A stretch of DNA of 64,000 nucleotides. Origin: Vandiemenella viatica. Taxonomy: Eukaryota > Arthropoda > Insecta > Orthoptera > Morabidae. Positions 41,761 to 53,457 of the stretch are shown piece after piece. The translations under genes were made by a program, and so were the position numbers. The notes beneath the pieces are model-generated. The model saw nothing but the letters and a program-made list of their open reading frames with translations. It made no database searches and was not told the DNA's origin. The DNA lies in contig CM061914.1 in the NCBI GenBank assembly GCA_031002005.1, positions 16,664,148-16,728,147 on the forward strand, read 5' to 3'. Numbering within the stretch: position 1 is the stretch's first letter; every line of letters starts with the position of its first letter.

Positions 41761-44700
41761 TGCGACCTTCCTTGCAGGTGAGGCCGCTCTAGGGAAAAAT
41801 CCTCCGCCACCGATCATCACGAAAATGTTTGCAAATTACGTTGAAATCCTCATGGATGGTCAACCAGCTCATGCTCTTGTGGACTCTGGGGCACCTTTCT
41901 CGGTTGTTTCGGAGAATTACCGGCGCCAGTTGCGGAAGAATATGTTCGTCGACAACAGAAATGTTTTGCTCAGGGTTGCTAATGGGAATCATGTACAACC
42001 TAAAGGAAGGTGCACTATTCGTGTCTCTATAAATGGTCACGAGCAGCCCTTTGAGTTCGTTGTGAAGAATGCAGTCATGACGTCATACTTGGTTTGGACT
42101 TTCTGAAGGCCTCACAAGCAATTATAGACTGTGGTCGCTCGAAGATTTTGCTAGACGATGTGAGAGTTGAGGAGGGGGAAAACAGTCCTTCCCGTGCCTG
42201 GAAAGTTTGTGTGCTGGATGATGTCATAATTCCTGCCACCAGTGCTTCAAAGGTAACTGTCATGTGTCATACGCCACGTACTTGTATGGACCTCCTAGTG
42301 GAATGCAATATGAATTATCCACTGGAGATAGATTTGTTCATCCCTGCCTTCGCCGTCTCATTTGAGAACGGAATTGGTGAATTGTGGGTAGTCAACTGCT
42401 GCAAGGTGCCACATTCTCCCAAGGCGCCAGTGTATAGCATACGCCGAGACGTTAATTGAAGGGCATGTGAGTGTCATGGAAACCTTTTGCGAAGAACCCA
42501 CAAGTGTGAATGTAACGGAAGCAACGAGACTAAACATTCAGTCCCGACTCTCGCCGGATTTGACTAAGGAACAACAGGAGAAGCTATTCGCGGTTCTTCA
42601 AGAATTCTATGAATGTTTCAGTCCACAGGTGAAGAGCAAGTCGACCCCATTGAAGGTACAACATCGGATTGACACTGGCGACCATCGACCTATCAGCCAA
42701 AGACTGTATCGAGTTTCAGCAGTGGAGCGCCGAATAATTCAGCAAGAAGTAGAAAAGATGTTGAATGACGACATCATTCGGCCGTCTCAGAGCCCATGGT
42801 CATCGCCGGTAGTGCTCGTGAGAAAGAAGGACAGCCACTGGCGGTTCTGCGTCGATTACCGACAGCTCAATAAGGTGACAAAAAAAGATGTTTACCCTCT
42901 TCCGCGAATTGACGATACGTTGGACTGTCTGAAGGGAGCTACGTTTTTCCCGACTATGGACCTACACTCAGGATACTGGCAGATAGAGGTAGACGAAAGC
43001 GATCGAGAGAAAACTGCATTTATTACCCCCGATGGCCTGTATGAATTTAATGTAATGCCATTTGGTTTGTGTAATGCGCCAGCAACATTCGAACGTATGA
43101 TGGATAATCTTTTACGTCATCTGAAGTGGACGATGTGTCTCTGTTATTTAGACGATGTTATAGTGTTCTCCGAAACCTTCGATGAACACGTGAAAAGACT
43201 GAGAGCTGTTCTTATGTGCCTGAAACAAAGTGGCTTGCAGCTCAACCCAAGAAAGTGTCTTTTCGGAGCTAAAGAAATAAAAATACTTGGGCATCTTGTG
43301 TCAGGTGAGGGTGTGCGGCCAGATCCCGACAAGGTGAGATCTATAACGAAATTTCCTGATCCTAAGAATACCATTGACGTCAGGAGCTTTCTTGGCCTAT
43401 GTTCTTACTATCGACGCTTTATAAAAGACTTTTGTATGAAAGCCAGGCCGCTCCAAGAATTGCTAAAAAGTGGTGCTAAATTCCTCTGGGGTAGATCTCA
43501 ACAAGATTCTTTCCTCATTTTGCAAAAGGCTCTGACGACTGACCCTGTGCTTGAGCTGTATGATGAGAAAGCGCCTACTGAGCTGCATACAGACGCTAGT
43601 GGTTATGGAATTGGCGCTGTATTAGTACAGATTCAGGATGGGAAAGAGAAGGTAATAGCCTATGCCTCCAGGACTCTCAACAAAGCCGAAATAAACTACT
43701 CAACAACGGCACGTGAGTGTCTTGCTGTCATATGGGCTGTTTGCAAACTCCGACCATATCACTTTGGACGACCATTTACAGTTGTAACAGATCACCATTC
43801 ACTTTGCTGGTTAACAGGCCTTAAGGACCCATCAGGACGACTTGCCAGGTGGGCATTACATCTTCAAGAATACGACATTAGTATAGTCTACAAAAGTGGA
43901 AAGAAGCACCGGGATACCGACTGTCTCTCGAGGAATCCAGTGGAGGAACAGCAAGAGAATGAAGAGAGTACTGACTGTCTCGCTACTCTTCGCGATCTCT
44001 CTGAGGAACAAAAGAAGGACGCCAAATTGTTGCAAATTAAACTTGCCTTAGATCACTCAGAGGATGTGAATGGAGAATTTAAGATGATAAATGAGGTGCT
44101 TTACAAGAAAAACTTTGACCACCCCTTTGGAAAGAGATGGCTTCCAGTGATTCCCAAGCACATGCGCATCGAAATTCTTCAACATTTCCACGACGCGCCT
44201 ACAGCGGTCCATTTAGGGTTTATTAAGACCTATGACAGAATCCGGAAGAGATTTTTCTGGCCAGGATTATTTAGAAGTGTTCGTCACTATGTTTCGCACT
44301 GTCGAGAATGCCAGGAAGGAAGACAGTTCCTCCGAAACCACCTGGACGACTTATACCAATTCCGCCTGCAGAAACGCCTTTCCAGCGTGTCGGTATTGAC
44401 CTACTTGGACGATTCCCCACTTCTACCAGTGGCAATAAGTGGATTATCGTTTGTACTGATTATCTGACTCGGTACGCCATTACAAAACCTTTGAAAACAG
44501 CTGAAGCCCCTGAGGTTGCAAAATTCAGTGTGGAGGACATTTTATTAAAACATGGGGCCCCAAGCTCAGTGATCACGAATCGAGACTTGTGAACGAGATC
44601 AACCGTCGATGTAACATCACACATGAAATGACAACTGCTTACCACCCTCAAACTAATGGACTTACAGAACGTTTCAACAAAACACTGGCTGACATGCTCT

Positions 44701-45367
44701 CCATGTACGTGAGTGTCGAACAAACCAACTGGGATGAGGTGCTGCCTATTGTGACGTTCGCCTACAATACTGCCAAACAAGACACAACCGGATTTACGCC
44801 ATTCTTCCTGGTACACGGACGTGAAGCAACAACGACCATGGTCACTGTGTTCCCGTTCCATCCTGACGACGTGAACGACGATTACATCGCCAAATTAGTA
44901 ACAAGGGCTGAGGAGTGTCGGCAGTTATCTCAGCTCCGCACACTGCAGGCTCAAGAGAATGACCGCCGGAGGTATGATGTTCTGTTTCATACCAACCTGG
45001 CGACCTCGTCTGGATATTTACTCCCATCCGTAAGGTTGGCCTGTCTGAGAAGCTCCTCAGACGTTACTTTGGACCATACAGGATTGTACGAAGGTTGTCT
45101 GATGTCACTTATGAAGTCGAGGATTTCGATCCACACTCAAAACGACGAAAGGTGAGAGACACAGTTCATGTGCTGCGACTGAAGCCTTACATGGACCCTT
45201 CGAACCAGAGTAGACTAGAAGATCCAGCATTCTTCAGTAAACCAAAGGACCCCAAGAGCTGTACGTCTCATCCGGGCTCGAAGACATTGACGAGTAGGGA
45301 CATCACCGCCCATCAGGAACCAAGGCGCGCGGGACCTACGACTCGCTCCATGACCAGGGCAATGTAA
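41761..45367 (+). pseudogene. pol: Gypsy pol: protease, RT, RNase H, integrase, broken
   Basis: Order: protease at about 41825-42110 (ALVDSGAPFSVVS active-site motif), a linker, then a long open frame 42467-44467 with reverse transcriptase (LVRKKDSHWRFCVDYRQLN, MPFGLCNAPATF, CYLDDVIVF), RNase H (ELHTDASGYGIGAV, YSTTARECLAVIWA, VTDHHSL) and the integrase HHCC finger (HLGFIKTYDRIRKRFFWPG...CREC). The integrase core continues in other frames: GIDLLGRF, ITNRDL, then YHPQTNGLTERFNK (D, D, E). A GPY/F-like end (RRYFGPYRIVRRL) precedes the stop at 45365. Frameshifts lie near 42075, 42460, 44310, 44590 and 45000. Confidence 0.92.
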
Positions 45368-45400
45368 CTTCGGGACGCTGTTCCCTTAAGGAGGGAGCAA

Positions 45401-45672
45401 TGTCGCACATCAAGTGGATCAGGCCACGATGAAGGAAAGACTGTCGTAGCGTAGTGGTTACGCTAAGAGACTGTGGGACTAAAGGTCGTGGGTTCGAATC
45501 CATTAAGTGGTGTAAAATTTTAATTTCTTAACTTTGTGTAAACTATTCTGGAATATTCTTGTTGTTACTAGTGTTAATGTTCTAGACTGTTCTTCATCAC
45601 TATATAGGCGATATTCTTTTCTAGCCGGAGTCAGTTCGCTCCGTGCTTCTGTACTGTGCCAACTGTTAATAA
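45401..45672 (+). repeat. Right LTR, 3'-truncated
   Basis: It keeps the A box TAGCGTAGTGG (45447-45457), a perfect B box GGTTCGAATCC (45491-45501), the HSE TTCtgGAAtaTTC (45546-45558), TTCtaGActgTTC (45580-45592) and TATATA (45601-45606). It ends at a junction with LINE ORF1 sequence. Confidence 0.8.
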
Positions 45673-45945
45673 CTCCAACTCCTATGAAGTCAACACCTAC
45701 AGCAAAGAAGATTACTGTCGGTACGCAATGCAGCAGATCTGCGCCCAAGACCGACGTCATCCAGTGTTTTAAATGTCAAGGATTTCAACACTACGCAAAA
45801 CACTGCACCCGCAAGCAAAGGTGCGTGCGTTGCGGGGATGAGCATCAGATGGAGACCTGTCCCAGGCCTAAAGAAAATCCTACCTGCTGCAACTGCGGTG
45901 GACCTCATGCAGCTTGCCGACCATACGCGAATTCGGTATTTCTAC
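45673..45945 (+). pseudogene. LINE ORF1 fragment with three CCHC zinc knuckles
   Basis: The open frame reads CFKCQGFQHYAKHC, CVRCGDEHQMETC and CCNCGGPHAAC: three consecutive zinc knuckles as in the gag-like ORF1 of Jockey/I/R1-group LINEs. It starts exactly where the right LTR stops. No upstream or downstream ORF1 sequence is recognised, so it is a fragment. Whether it belongs to the LINE starting at about 46150 is unclear. Confidence 0.8.
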
Positions 45946-46149
45946 TTGGCTTTTTGACGTGCACAACTGGCATTTCTCTGACTTTGCCTGCTGTATTTGA
46001 GGTATTATTGGTTTTTTCATTTACGTTTACGTATTTTTAATGACAGTATTGCACTTTACTTTTTATTTCTAATTAAAGATACAATTTACGCTTAGCGGGT
46101 AGAAAAATCAGAATATACCGATGTTGGTACTGCTTGAACAAAATTAATC
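45946..46149. other. Unassigned spacer between LINE pieces
   Basis: AT-rich, no recognised feature. Confidence 0.3.
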
Positions 46150-48850
46150 TTTATCATTTTTGCGAGTTAATATAGGTCAACGTAAAAATTGGCAAAAATT
46201 TAAAGTTCATACTCGGGTCATTTTATCGACCTCCGAATTCTGATTTGGCTAACGCGGAATACTTCAGAGAGTCGCTTAATAACATTTACAAAAAATTTCA
46301 AGGACATATATTGATCGTGGGTGGTGACTTTAACCTACCGTCGGTTAGGTGGGACACATACACGTTCAGGTTGGGTGGAAGAGATAGGTTAATAACCGAA
46401 ACGTTCCTAGAATCATTTGCAGAAAGATCTCTTGAACAGATGGTCGAAGAGCCAACATGGTGCGACAAAGATTCCTCGTCCATTCTGCATCTTTTTCTAA
46501 TTAGCAATCCTGATATTGTAGATAAAGTTTGTATAGAAGACGGTATAAGTGATCACAAGGCGGTTGTGGTAACGTTAAACTATAGTCTGAGTCTGAAGCA
46601 TGACAAAGAGAAAATCGTGTTTTGCTTCGACAAGGCAAACGATGCGGGTATGGTTGACCACTTTGCGAAGAATTTTGAAACGTACATGCTAAATACAAAT
46701 GTTGAGGAACTTTGGTTTAATTTTAAAAAACTAATATGGACCGGTTTAAACCAGTTTGTTCCTAAGAAGTGTATTAAGGTCAGTAATAACTTCCCTTGGT
46801 TCAATAGGGAAGTGAAACGTTTGCTCAGGAGGCAAAGGCGTTTAAATGCCGCGGTGAAAAAATCGGGGGACTCATCTAATCGTGCTAAATTAGTCCAGTT
46901 GCGTGCGGAAGTGCGTAAGGCAATGCGCGATATGTTTAAAGAATTCCAATCCAGGAATTTATCCGAAGATCTGATTACTAATCCAAAAAAGTTCTGGTCG
47001 TATATCAAAGTAATAAGAGGCTCTCGTAAGGTTATGCCGTCGCTGATTAAAGAAAATGGTTAATTATCAGAAACAAGCGTAGAGAAAGCAGAAATTTTGA
47101 ATGATATATTTAATAAGGCTTTCACGATAGAAAACTCAGAGGAGATACCGATATTTAACAATCGTACCGACAAAATTATGAATGATCTCGCTCTTGATGT
47201 CGAGGAAATAACTAAACTGCTTATGAATGTAAAAACCAATAAGGCTCCCGGACCAGACGGTATTCCTACAAGATTCTACTCAAGACACGCAAAGGAAATT
47301 GCACCGTATTTGATGAAATTTTATACCGTCTCTCTGGATCAAGGAAAAATACCAGCCGAATGGAAGACCGCTATCGTAACTCCAGTGTTTAAAAATGGGA
47401 ATGTTAATGATCCTCAGAATTATAGGCCGATCTCGTTAACTTCAATATTTTGCAGGATTTTAGAACATATCATCTATTCAAATGTCATGCGGTTCTTGGA
47501 TGAAGGTGAGCTTTTAAATCCAAATCAACATGGATTCAGAAAAGGCCGATGCTGCGAAACACAACTTGCACTTCTAATTCACGACTTGTGCCGAATTATA
47601 GATGAGCAATCCCAGGTTGATTTGGTTCTATTAGACTTTAAAAAACTTTCGACACTGTGCCTCACACTAGGTTACTTGGGAAACTTCGCGGTTACGGCAT
47701 ATCTAGACAAATATGCGACTGGGTTGCAAACTTCCTGAAGGGCAGAACACTGTGTGTAGTTCCCGACGGTGAGCGTTCATCACTTACTGAAGTGGTGTCT
47801 GGAGTTCCCCAGGGAAGCGTGTTAGGGCCTCTGTTGTTTCTCATATACATCAATGATCTATGCGACATAATAGGGGGGATGAACAGATTATTTGCCGATG
47901 ATGCTATAATTTATCGCGAAATCAAAACCCAGGACGACTGCGCTTTGTTACAAGACGATATTATGAAAATAATTGCTTGGTGTAAAGATTGGCAGTTGGA
48001 GTTAAACGCTAAAAGGTGCCAAGTCATGCGTGTAAGTAAAAAGGTGACACCATTTAACTATGAATATACGGTTAATGGCACTGTCCTTAGAACGGTAGAT
48101 TCCGCTAAATACCTAGGGGTAACAATTCGTAATAATTTGTCGTGGAATGAGCATATCGAGAATGTAATGGGAAAAGCAAATCGTATGCTCCGATTTCTAG
48201 GAAGTTAATTCGATTGTATACAAGTAACTAGTACGTCCTCACTTAGAGTATTGTTGTTCTGTATGGGGTCCCCATCAAAAGGGGTTAATGGAGGCTTTAG
48301 AGAAGGTCCAAAGTAGAGCCGCCCGATTCGTGACAGGTATATTTAGTTGGAGGGAAAGCGTAAGTGCGATATTGAAGGAGTTAGGTTGGGAAGACCTGGA
48401 ACACCGAAGGCGTTGCTCTCGACGGAAGCTAATTGAAGAATTCACGACAGATGTATTTCGGAATGACAGTCAGCAAATATTTCTACCAGCAACATTCATA
48501 TCTCGAAATGACCGTGAAAATAAGATAAGAGAAATCAGGGCCAGAACTGATTCATTTCTGTACTCATTTTTCCCACGAGCGATTAGGGAATGGAATAGAA
48601 AGGATTTACCGGGCGAGTAAACTTAAAATCCGACAGGAGTAGCTTTCGATAAAGCACTCCAGCCATCCTGATCTGGGTTTTCCATGGTTTTCCCAGATCA
48701 CTCCACGCGAATGCGGGGATGGTTCCTCACAATAGCCTCCTGCCATATCCCTTATAACCCTTCTAAACCATAACCCTTTTCGATAGGTGCAATGCACCCT
48801 CCGCCACACACTTTTAGTGAATCGCGGAGTAATAATAATAATAATAATAA
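46150..48850 (+). mobile_element. 5'-truncated LINE with ORF2 and 3' UTR
   Basis: It contains ORF2 from inside the endonuclease to the stop at 48620, then a 230-bp 3' UTR ending in (AAT)n at about 48828-48852. The 3' UTR holds ccatcctgatctgggttttccatggttttcccagatcactcc and gcggggatggttcctca, close to the SINE core. A fragment of the same family is at 27.5-28.4 kb; relatives end at 13.1 kb and lie at 54.4-55.1 kb. Confidence 0.9.
46213..48620 (+). pseudogene. LINE ORF2: endonuclease-reverse transcriptase, lightly broken
   Basis: Endonuclease part at 46213-47063: GSFYRPPNSDLA, IVGGDFNLPSVRWD and GISDHKAVVV. A TAA at 47060-47062 interrupts; RT follows at 47097-48208: NKAPGPDGIPTRFYS, YRPISLTSIFCRILE, NQHGFRKGRC, LLDFKK (frameshift at about 47645), GVPQGSVLGPLLFLIYINDL and RLFADDAIIY. 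After a further small lesion near 48210 the C-terminal domain follows (ALEKVQSRAARFVTG, SFFPRAIREWN). Three or so lesions, so recently dead. The clade is L2/CR1/Jockey-like by motif. Confidence 0.88.
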
Positions 48851-48852
48851 TA

Positions 48853-49094
48853 AAGTCACCAGTCCAGAGAGGAACCGATACAATTATTACTGTTTATATT
48901 TTACAAAAAAATTAGTGAAACCATACGTAATTTCTGACAGCACTTCCTGAAAATTCTGTTAAGCTTAAGAGCCTACAAATGGAATAAAGATTACAAATAT
49001 AATCAAGTGTTCATGGTGAACCTTAAAATGAGCTAATAGAGTATCGAGATAAGAAATCTTCGTTTTTAAGACAAATGTAAATTCTATTTTGGTC
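48853..49094. other. Unassigned
   Basis: No features. Confidence 0.3.
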
Positions 49095-49310
49095 TTGAAG
49101 GCTGATCGCCATCGAGATCATTAGATCCGGGAACGAACTGGAGGCAAGGAACTGGAAGGAGTTCGGCCATGGCTTTTTGAAGAAACTATTCTGGCATTTG
49201 CTTTGAGTGACTCTAGGAAACCATGGAAAGGCGATATCTGGATAGTCGGGTGGGGATTCGAACTCGCATCCCCCAGGCTCGAGCGTTGCCGCTGACACAC
49301 CGTAAAGGAG
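49095..49310 (-). mobile_element. SINE, minus strand
   Basis: Reverse complement shows the tRNA-like head (gcaacgctcgagcc), B box gagttcgaatcccc and core (atccagatatc, ccatggtttcctag, aaagccatggccgaactcc). Tail complement (ctaatgatctcgatggcgat) is at the low-coordinate end. Confidence 0.75.
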
Positions 49311-49403
49311 AGCAAGGGAGCAAATACTGAGTAACGGCAGCGTTTAAAGTACTATACTTATAGACAACACACGTTCTGGTTATGTTGCATCTATATCACG
49401 CCA

Positions 49404-49424
49404 TGACGTCACACTATGACGTCA
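49404..49424. promoter_or_regulatory. Two perfect cAMP-response-element palindromes
   Basis: TGACGTCA occurs at 49404-49411 and 49417-49424, 13 bp apart, in a small GC-richer patch. The octamer is the CREB/ATF consensus. No gene start is seen nearby, so function is unknown. Confidence 0.35.
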
Positions 49425-49429
49425 CGCTT

Positions 49430-50020
49430 TTCGCCTCCAGTGCACAAGGACCAACTAAAGGAGATGTTATTTAATAACAGTTCTATTTAGCTACGCATGC
49501 GCGAATAAATTAAAAGTCAGAATACTGAAAGAAAAGTAGGTATTCCATTGTAATCAACACATTAATTATTAAATGTTTTTTCTTAAATAATATTCGTTTG
49601 ATGTAGATTTTTCTTATACGCTCTGGTCAGCGATACCGTTGTTGTTACAGTAAGCTATCAAACATCTACATTACATAATCTTCAAGATAATTGCCTTATT
49701 TGATGAAAAATGTACTTAGTCAGCGAAGAAACGAATTGATAAAACACTGCATTCATTTTTGACAAGCTTACAAAATATTTACATCCAACGTAGATATTTT
49801 AAGTCACTGTTATAATATACTGGAAGGAATGACTGGGCGAAACACTGAAATAAAGGTACAAACTGCGTTTAAATTAATATATTAATTTTTAGCTGCTTTT
49901 ATTACTGATGTCACTCTATCACACATATGTAAATATTTCCACTAGGTAAAATTTAGACCGCAATGCAGTTAATGTATTCATACGCAGGTAATACCGTCTA
50001 TGAATTTTGAACATCAATAT
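49430..50020. other. Unassigned
   Basis: AT-rich; no recognised element. Confidence 0.35.
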
Positions 50021-50022
50021 TA

Positions 50023-51225
50023 CACTGAAGAGCCAAAGAAACTGGTACACCTGCCTAATATCGCATAGGGCCTCCACGAGCACGCAGAAGTGCCGCAACA
50101 CGACGTGGCATGGACTCGACTAATGTCTGAAGTAGTGCTGGAGGGAATTGACACCATGAATCCTCCAGGCCTATCCATAAATCAGTAAGAGTACGAGGAA
50201 GTGGAGATCTCTTCTGAACGGCACGTTGCAAGATATCCCAGATATGCTCAGTAACGTTTATATCTGGGGAGTTTGGTGGTCAGCGGAGGTGTTAAACTCA
50301 GAAGTGTGTTCCTGGAAACATTCTGTAACAATTCTGGACATGTGGGGTGTCGCATTGCCATAGTCCGTCGGAATGCACAATGGACATGAATGGATGCAGG
50401 TGATCAGCCAGGATGCGTACGTACGTGTCACCTGTAAGGGTCGTATCTTGACGTATCAGGGGTCTCATGTCATTCCAACTGCACACGCCCCACTCCATTA
50501 CAGAGATTCCACCAGCTTGAACAGTCCCCTGCTGACATGCAGGGTCCATGAATTCGTGAGGTTGTCTCCATAGACCGTACACGTCCTTCCGCTCGATACA
50601 GTTGGAAACAAAAGTCGTGAGACCAGGCAACATGTTTCCAATCATCAACAGTCCAATGTCGGTGTTGACGGGCCCAGGCGAGGCGTAAAGCTTTGTGTAT
50701 GGAACTCAGCAAGGGTATACGAGTGGGTCTTAGGCTCCGAAAGCCCATATCGATGATGTTTCGTGGAATGGTTCATACGCTGACACTTGTTGATGCCCAG
50801 CATTGAAATCCCCAGTAATTTGCGGAATGTTTCACGTCTGACACGTTGAACCATTCTCATCAGTCTTCGTTGGTACTGTTCTTGCAGGATCTTTTCCCGG
50901 CCGTAGCGGTGTCAGAGATTTGATGTTTTGCCGGATTCCCGATATTGACGGTGCACTCGTGAAATGGTCATACGGGAAAATCCTCACTTCATCGCTACCT
51001 CGGAGATGCTGTGTCCCATCTCTCGTGCACCGACTATAACACCACGTTCAAACTCAGTTAAATGGTGATAACCTGCCATTGTAGCAGCAGTAACCGATCT
51101 AACGCCTGCGCCAGACACCTGTTGCCTTAAATAGGCATTGCCGACCGCAGTGGTGTACTCTGAGTGTTACCATGTCTTTGTGTTTTCATACGCATGGCTA
51201 TACCTCTTTCTTTGGCTCTTCAGTG
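50023..51225 (-). mobile_element. Tc1-like (DD34E) transposon, decayed
   Basis: The 1203-bp element has ends CACTGAAGAGCCAAAGAAA and its inverse, flanked by TA. Minus strand encodes transposase pieces: WTVDDWKHVAWSHDF, DPACQQGTVQAGG, MEWGVCSWNDM, DTTLTGDTYVRILADHL, MSIVHSDG (50748-50298, two frames), with the C-terminal GGLHEEALVPS-like end near 50050 and a helix-turn-helix region towards 51100. The stretch holding the second catalytic Asp appears deleted at about 50360. Several frameshifts; not functional. Confidence 0.88.
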
Positions 51226-51229
51226 TAGT

Positions 51230-51784
51230 AGAAGTTGTGGTTATGTCGAAATGCAGATAGGACCAGACAACTGACACATTTTTTTTTATTCAGATTAAAT
51301 CACAATGAATTTAGTTTTATAAATAATTTAAGCTGTTTTCATAAATTCAGAGTTACTGAAGTTATGGTATTTTTTAAACGGATGGAAGTAGTTTCGTATT
51401 TATCGTGCTGAATGATGCCTGAATCAGGAATAAAACCAATATCACGCGTTATTGCATAACTTTTTATGATTCTTGAATAATTTTTAATTTAATTTGTTCC
51501 CTAATTCTGACATCATTTATTCAGTAGAACTTCACTCTGTGTCGCTGTGTGAACTACAACCGAAATATAGTGTAAGAATTACCCTCAACAGCGATGCATA
51601 CCTTAACTCCGTACTCACAGCAGAATTGTATGGAATTTAACGCAGGGATTCGATAACCACTAATGTAGAGGTTTCGAATTGTTTGTTAACTGTCACATTG
51701 TCTTCCTGCCGGCCACGACTGGAATGATAGGACCTGGACTGGAACCAGGAAACTCCATGACGATTTCCATCGTGGGACCGAGCG
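51230..51784. other. Unassigned
   Basis: No features recognised. Confidence 0.35.
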
Positions 51785-52000
51785 TACTGTTTGAGGAATG
51801 CTTTGGCCTCGCAGTCGGGAACACGTGGGTTCGAATAACCGTCCGGGCATCCAGAATTGGGTTTTCCATGGTTTTCCCAAATCACTCCAGTAAAATGCCG
51901 GCATGCTTCCTTTAAATGGCCAATGCCGAATTTTTTCTCGTTCCATGCCCCCAGTCCCATTCCGCCTCTAATGACAAGCAGTAAAGCCAGAAGCAATATA
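51785..52000 (+). mobile_element. SINE with tRNA-like head and (TA)n tail
   Basis: Head ctttggcctcgcagtcgggaacacgtgggttcgaataaccg, core catccagaattgggttttccatggttttcccaaatcactcc and atgccggcatgcttcc, tail tctaatgacaagcagtaaagccagaagc followed by (at)n at 51995-52011. Confidence 0.8.
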
Positions 52001-52239
52001 TATATATATATCCCTGATGTGTCTAAGAAATCACAGCCAACGAGGTGGTTACTCAAACGATAATCAATTATAAATCATTGCTCAGGAGACAGAAGTTATT
52101 TCTTTCTCCTGTGACATGCTAAAAGAGTTTTAGAATTATGTTAATTTGATTAGTTAGAGTTTTTTTATTGATATCTAAGGTTTGCCATTTTCATTGGCAT
52201 AGTAACATCGTCATCAAGTTAAACTCAATCTGTACATTT

Positions 52240-52485
52240 ATTTTTTACTTATGGCTTTACGCCTCATCGACATCGAGGTCATTAGAGGCGGGTTGAGACT
52301 GGCAACTAGGTACGAGAAGGAATTCGGCCATGGCCTTTTGAAGGAAGCATCCCGGCATTTGCCTGGAATGATTTGGGAAATTCATGGATAACTCATATCT
52401 CAATGCCCGGACGGGGATTCGAACCGCCGTCCTCCCGAATGCAAGGCCAGAACGTTAACCGATCACCCACCACGCTCGGTCTGCA
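52240..52485 (-). mobile_element. SINE, minus strand, full head
   Basis: Reverse complement: gtgggtgatcggttaacgttctggccttgcattcgggagg, B box cggttcgaatccccgtccgg, core ending ggccatggccgaattcc, tail cctctaatgacctcgatgtcgatgaggcgtaaagcc. The best full-length copy of this SINE type in the window. Confidence 0.85.
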
Positions 52486-52575
52486 CATTTCTCTACAGCA
52501 AAAGATGATTAAGTGATCATGTTCATTAAAGATGATTACAAAACAAAACATGTTATTTCTATATTATAACTATAA

Positions 52576-53457
52576 CTAGCCTCGTACCCGCGACTTCGTA
52601 CGCGTGGATTAAGAATTTTTTTGCCAGAATCGAATATAGAAAGTTGTTGGTAACGAAGGATTGGTCCCAAACAACACCGACTCGGCATAATATGACAGGA
52701 AAGCTATCACTACATCATTCTACCGTCGAACCTGTCTCTTGAAGAGAATCAATTTCCAACATATTTCTGTCACCATTCGATAAGGTCTCAAAATTTCGTG
52801 ACTACAACTGCTAATCATACTGTAAAAAATGTCCTGCGCCCTTCATACAGATTTCCTTATAAAATTCCATCACATTTAGTCGTCAAAACGTAACAAAAAG
52901 ACAGAGACTTACTTCCGTATTTATATTAGTATTGCTGTTGTTCACACTCACACACTGACTGCGAACAACACCTGAGGGATCATTATAACGTAAAAAAGTG
53001 TACACCTTCAAAATTGCAAGACTACCTACGATTTGCCTCGCATTGCACCCCTAACTTTATAATATCTACAGTTTAACATTCAATCCAAATAACCTACGGC
53101 CCAGGCCTGACTCTTACGATGAAAAACAATTTTTAAAAATCTTAGAATTTACGGAGGTTTGAACCGGAGACCACGACGTTCGTAAGCAAGCATTTTAACC
53201 ACTGAGCTGCCAGTTCACTACACGCAAACACGGTCTGGAGACGTCCACATCCAAAGTGTCTGCCTATCGCCGTATTTCGAAGTTATGACACAACATGTGT
53301 TATTTATACAGATAATTTTTCAACCAAATGTAGACAGTATTTTTCTCCTTGTTTCAAAGGATAAGTGTGCAAAGTTTCATCGAGATCGGATGAAAACTGT
53401 GGATTTGTATGAAGAACAAACAAACAAACAAACATACATTCATCTTTTATATAAAGA
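52576..53457 (-). mobile_element. Complete non-autonomous Helitron
   Basis: Minus-strand 5' end TCTTTATATAAAAGATG (53457) preceded by A, followed by a (TTTG)n-rich stretch. The 3' end has a hairpin ccacgcg-tacgaagt-cgcggg, then tacgagg and terminal CTAG at 52579-52576 followed by T. The 882-bp element has no helicase. It contains a tRNA-like sequence at 53.15-53.23 kb. Confidence 0.88.
53150..53226 (-). other. tRNA-like sequence inside the Helitron
   Basis: The minus strand reads ggcagctcagtggttaaaatgc (A-box region), then cttacgaacgtcg and ggtctccggttcaaacctccg with B box GGTTCAAACC. The arm spacing resembles a tRNA, but stems are imperfect, so I call it tRNA-derived, not a functional tRNA. 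Confidence 0.5.

Larger units (their letters stand above)
40126..45672 (+). mobile_element. Ty3/Gypsy LTR retrotransposon, right LTR truncated
   Basis: Left LTR 40126-40464 begins TGTCGCAC and probably ends gtgaca. Right LTR 45401-45672 begins with the same octamer after a purine tract (aaggagggagcaa) and is cut off after ctgttaataa, lacking about 80 bp. The LTRs differ at about eight positions over ~260 bp plus a ~12-bp insertion (cagttcgctcc) in the right copy. Gag and pol are recognisable but carry several frameshifts and stops. I see no env. The element lies in sense with no host gene nearby. Confidence 0.92.

Noticed and set aside
40126..45672. An endogenous errantivirus with envelope gene
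   Set aside because: No frame between the integrase end (45365) and the right LTR (45401) can hold an envelope protein.
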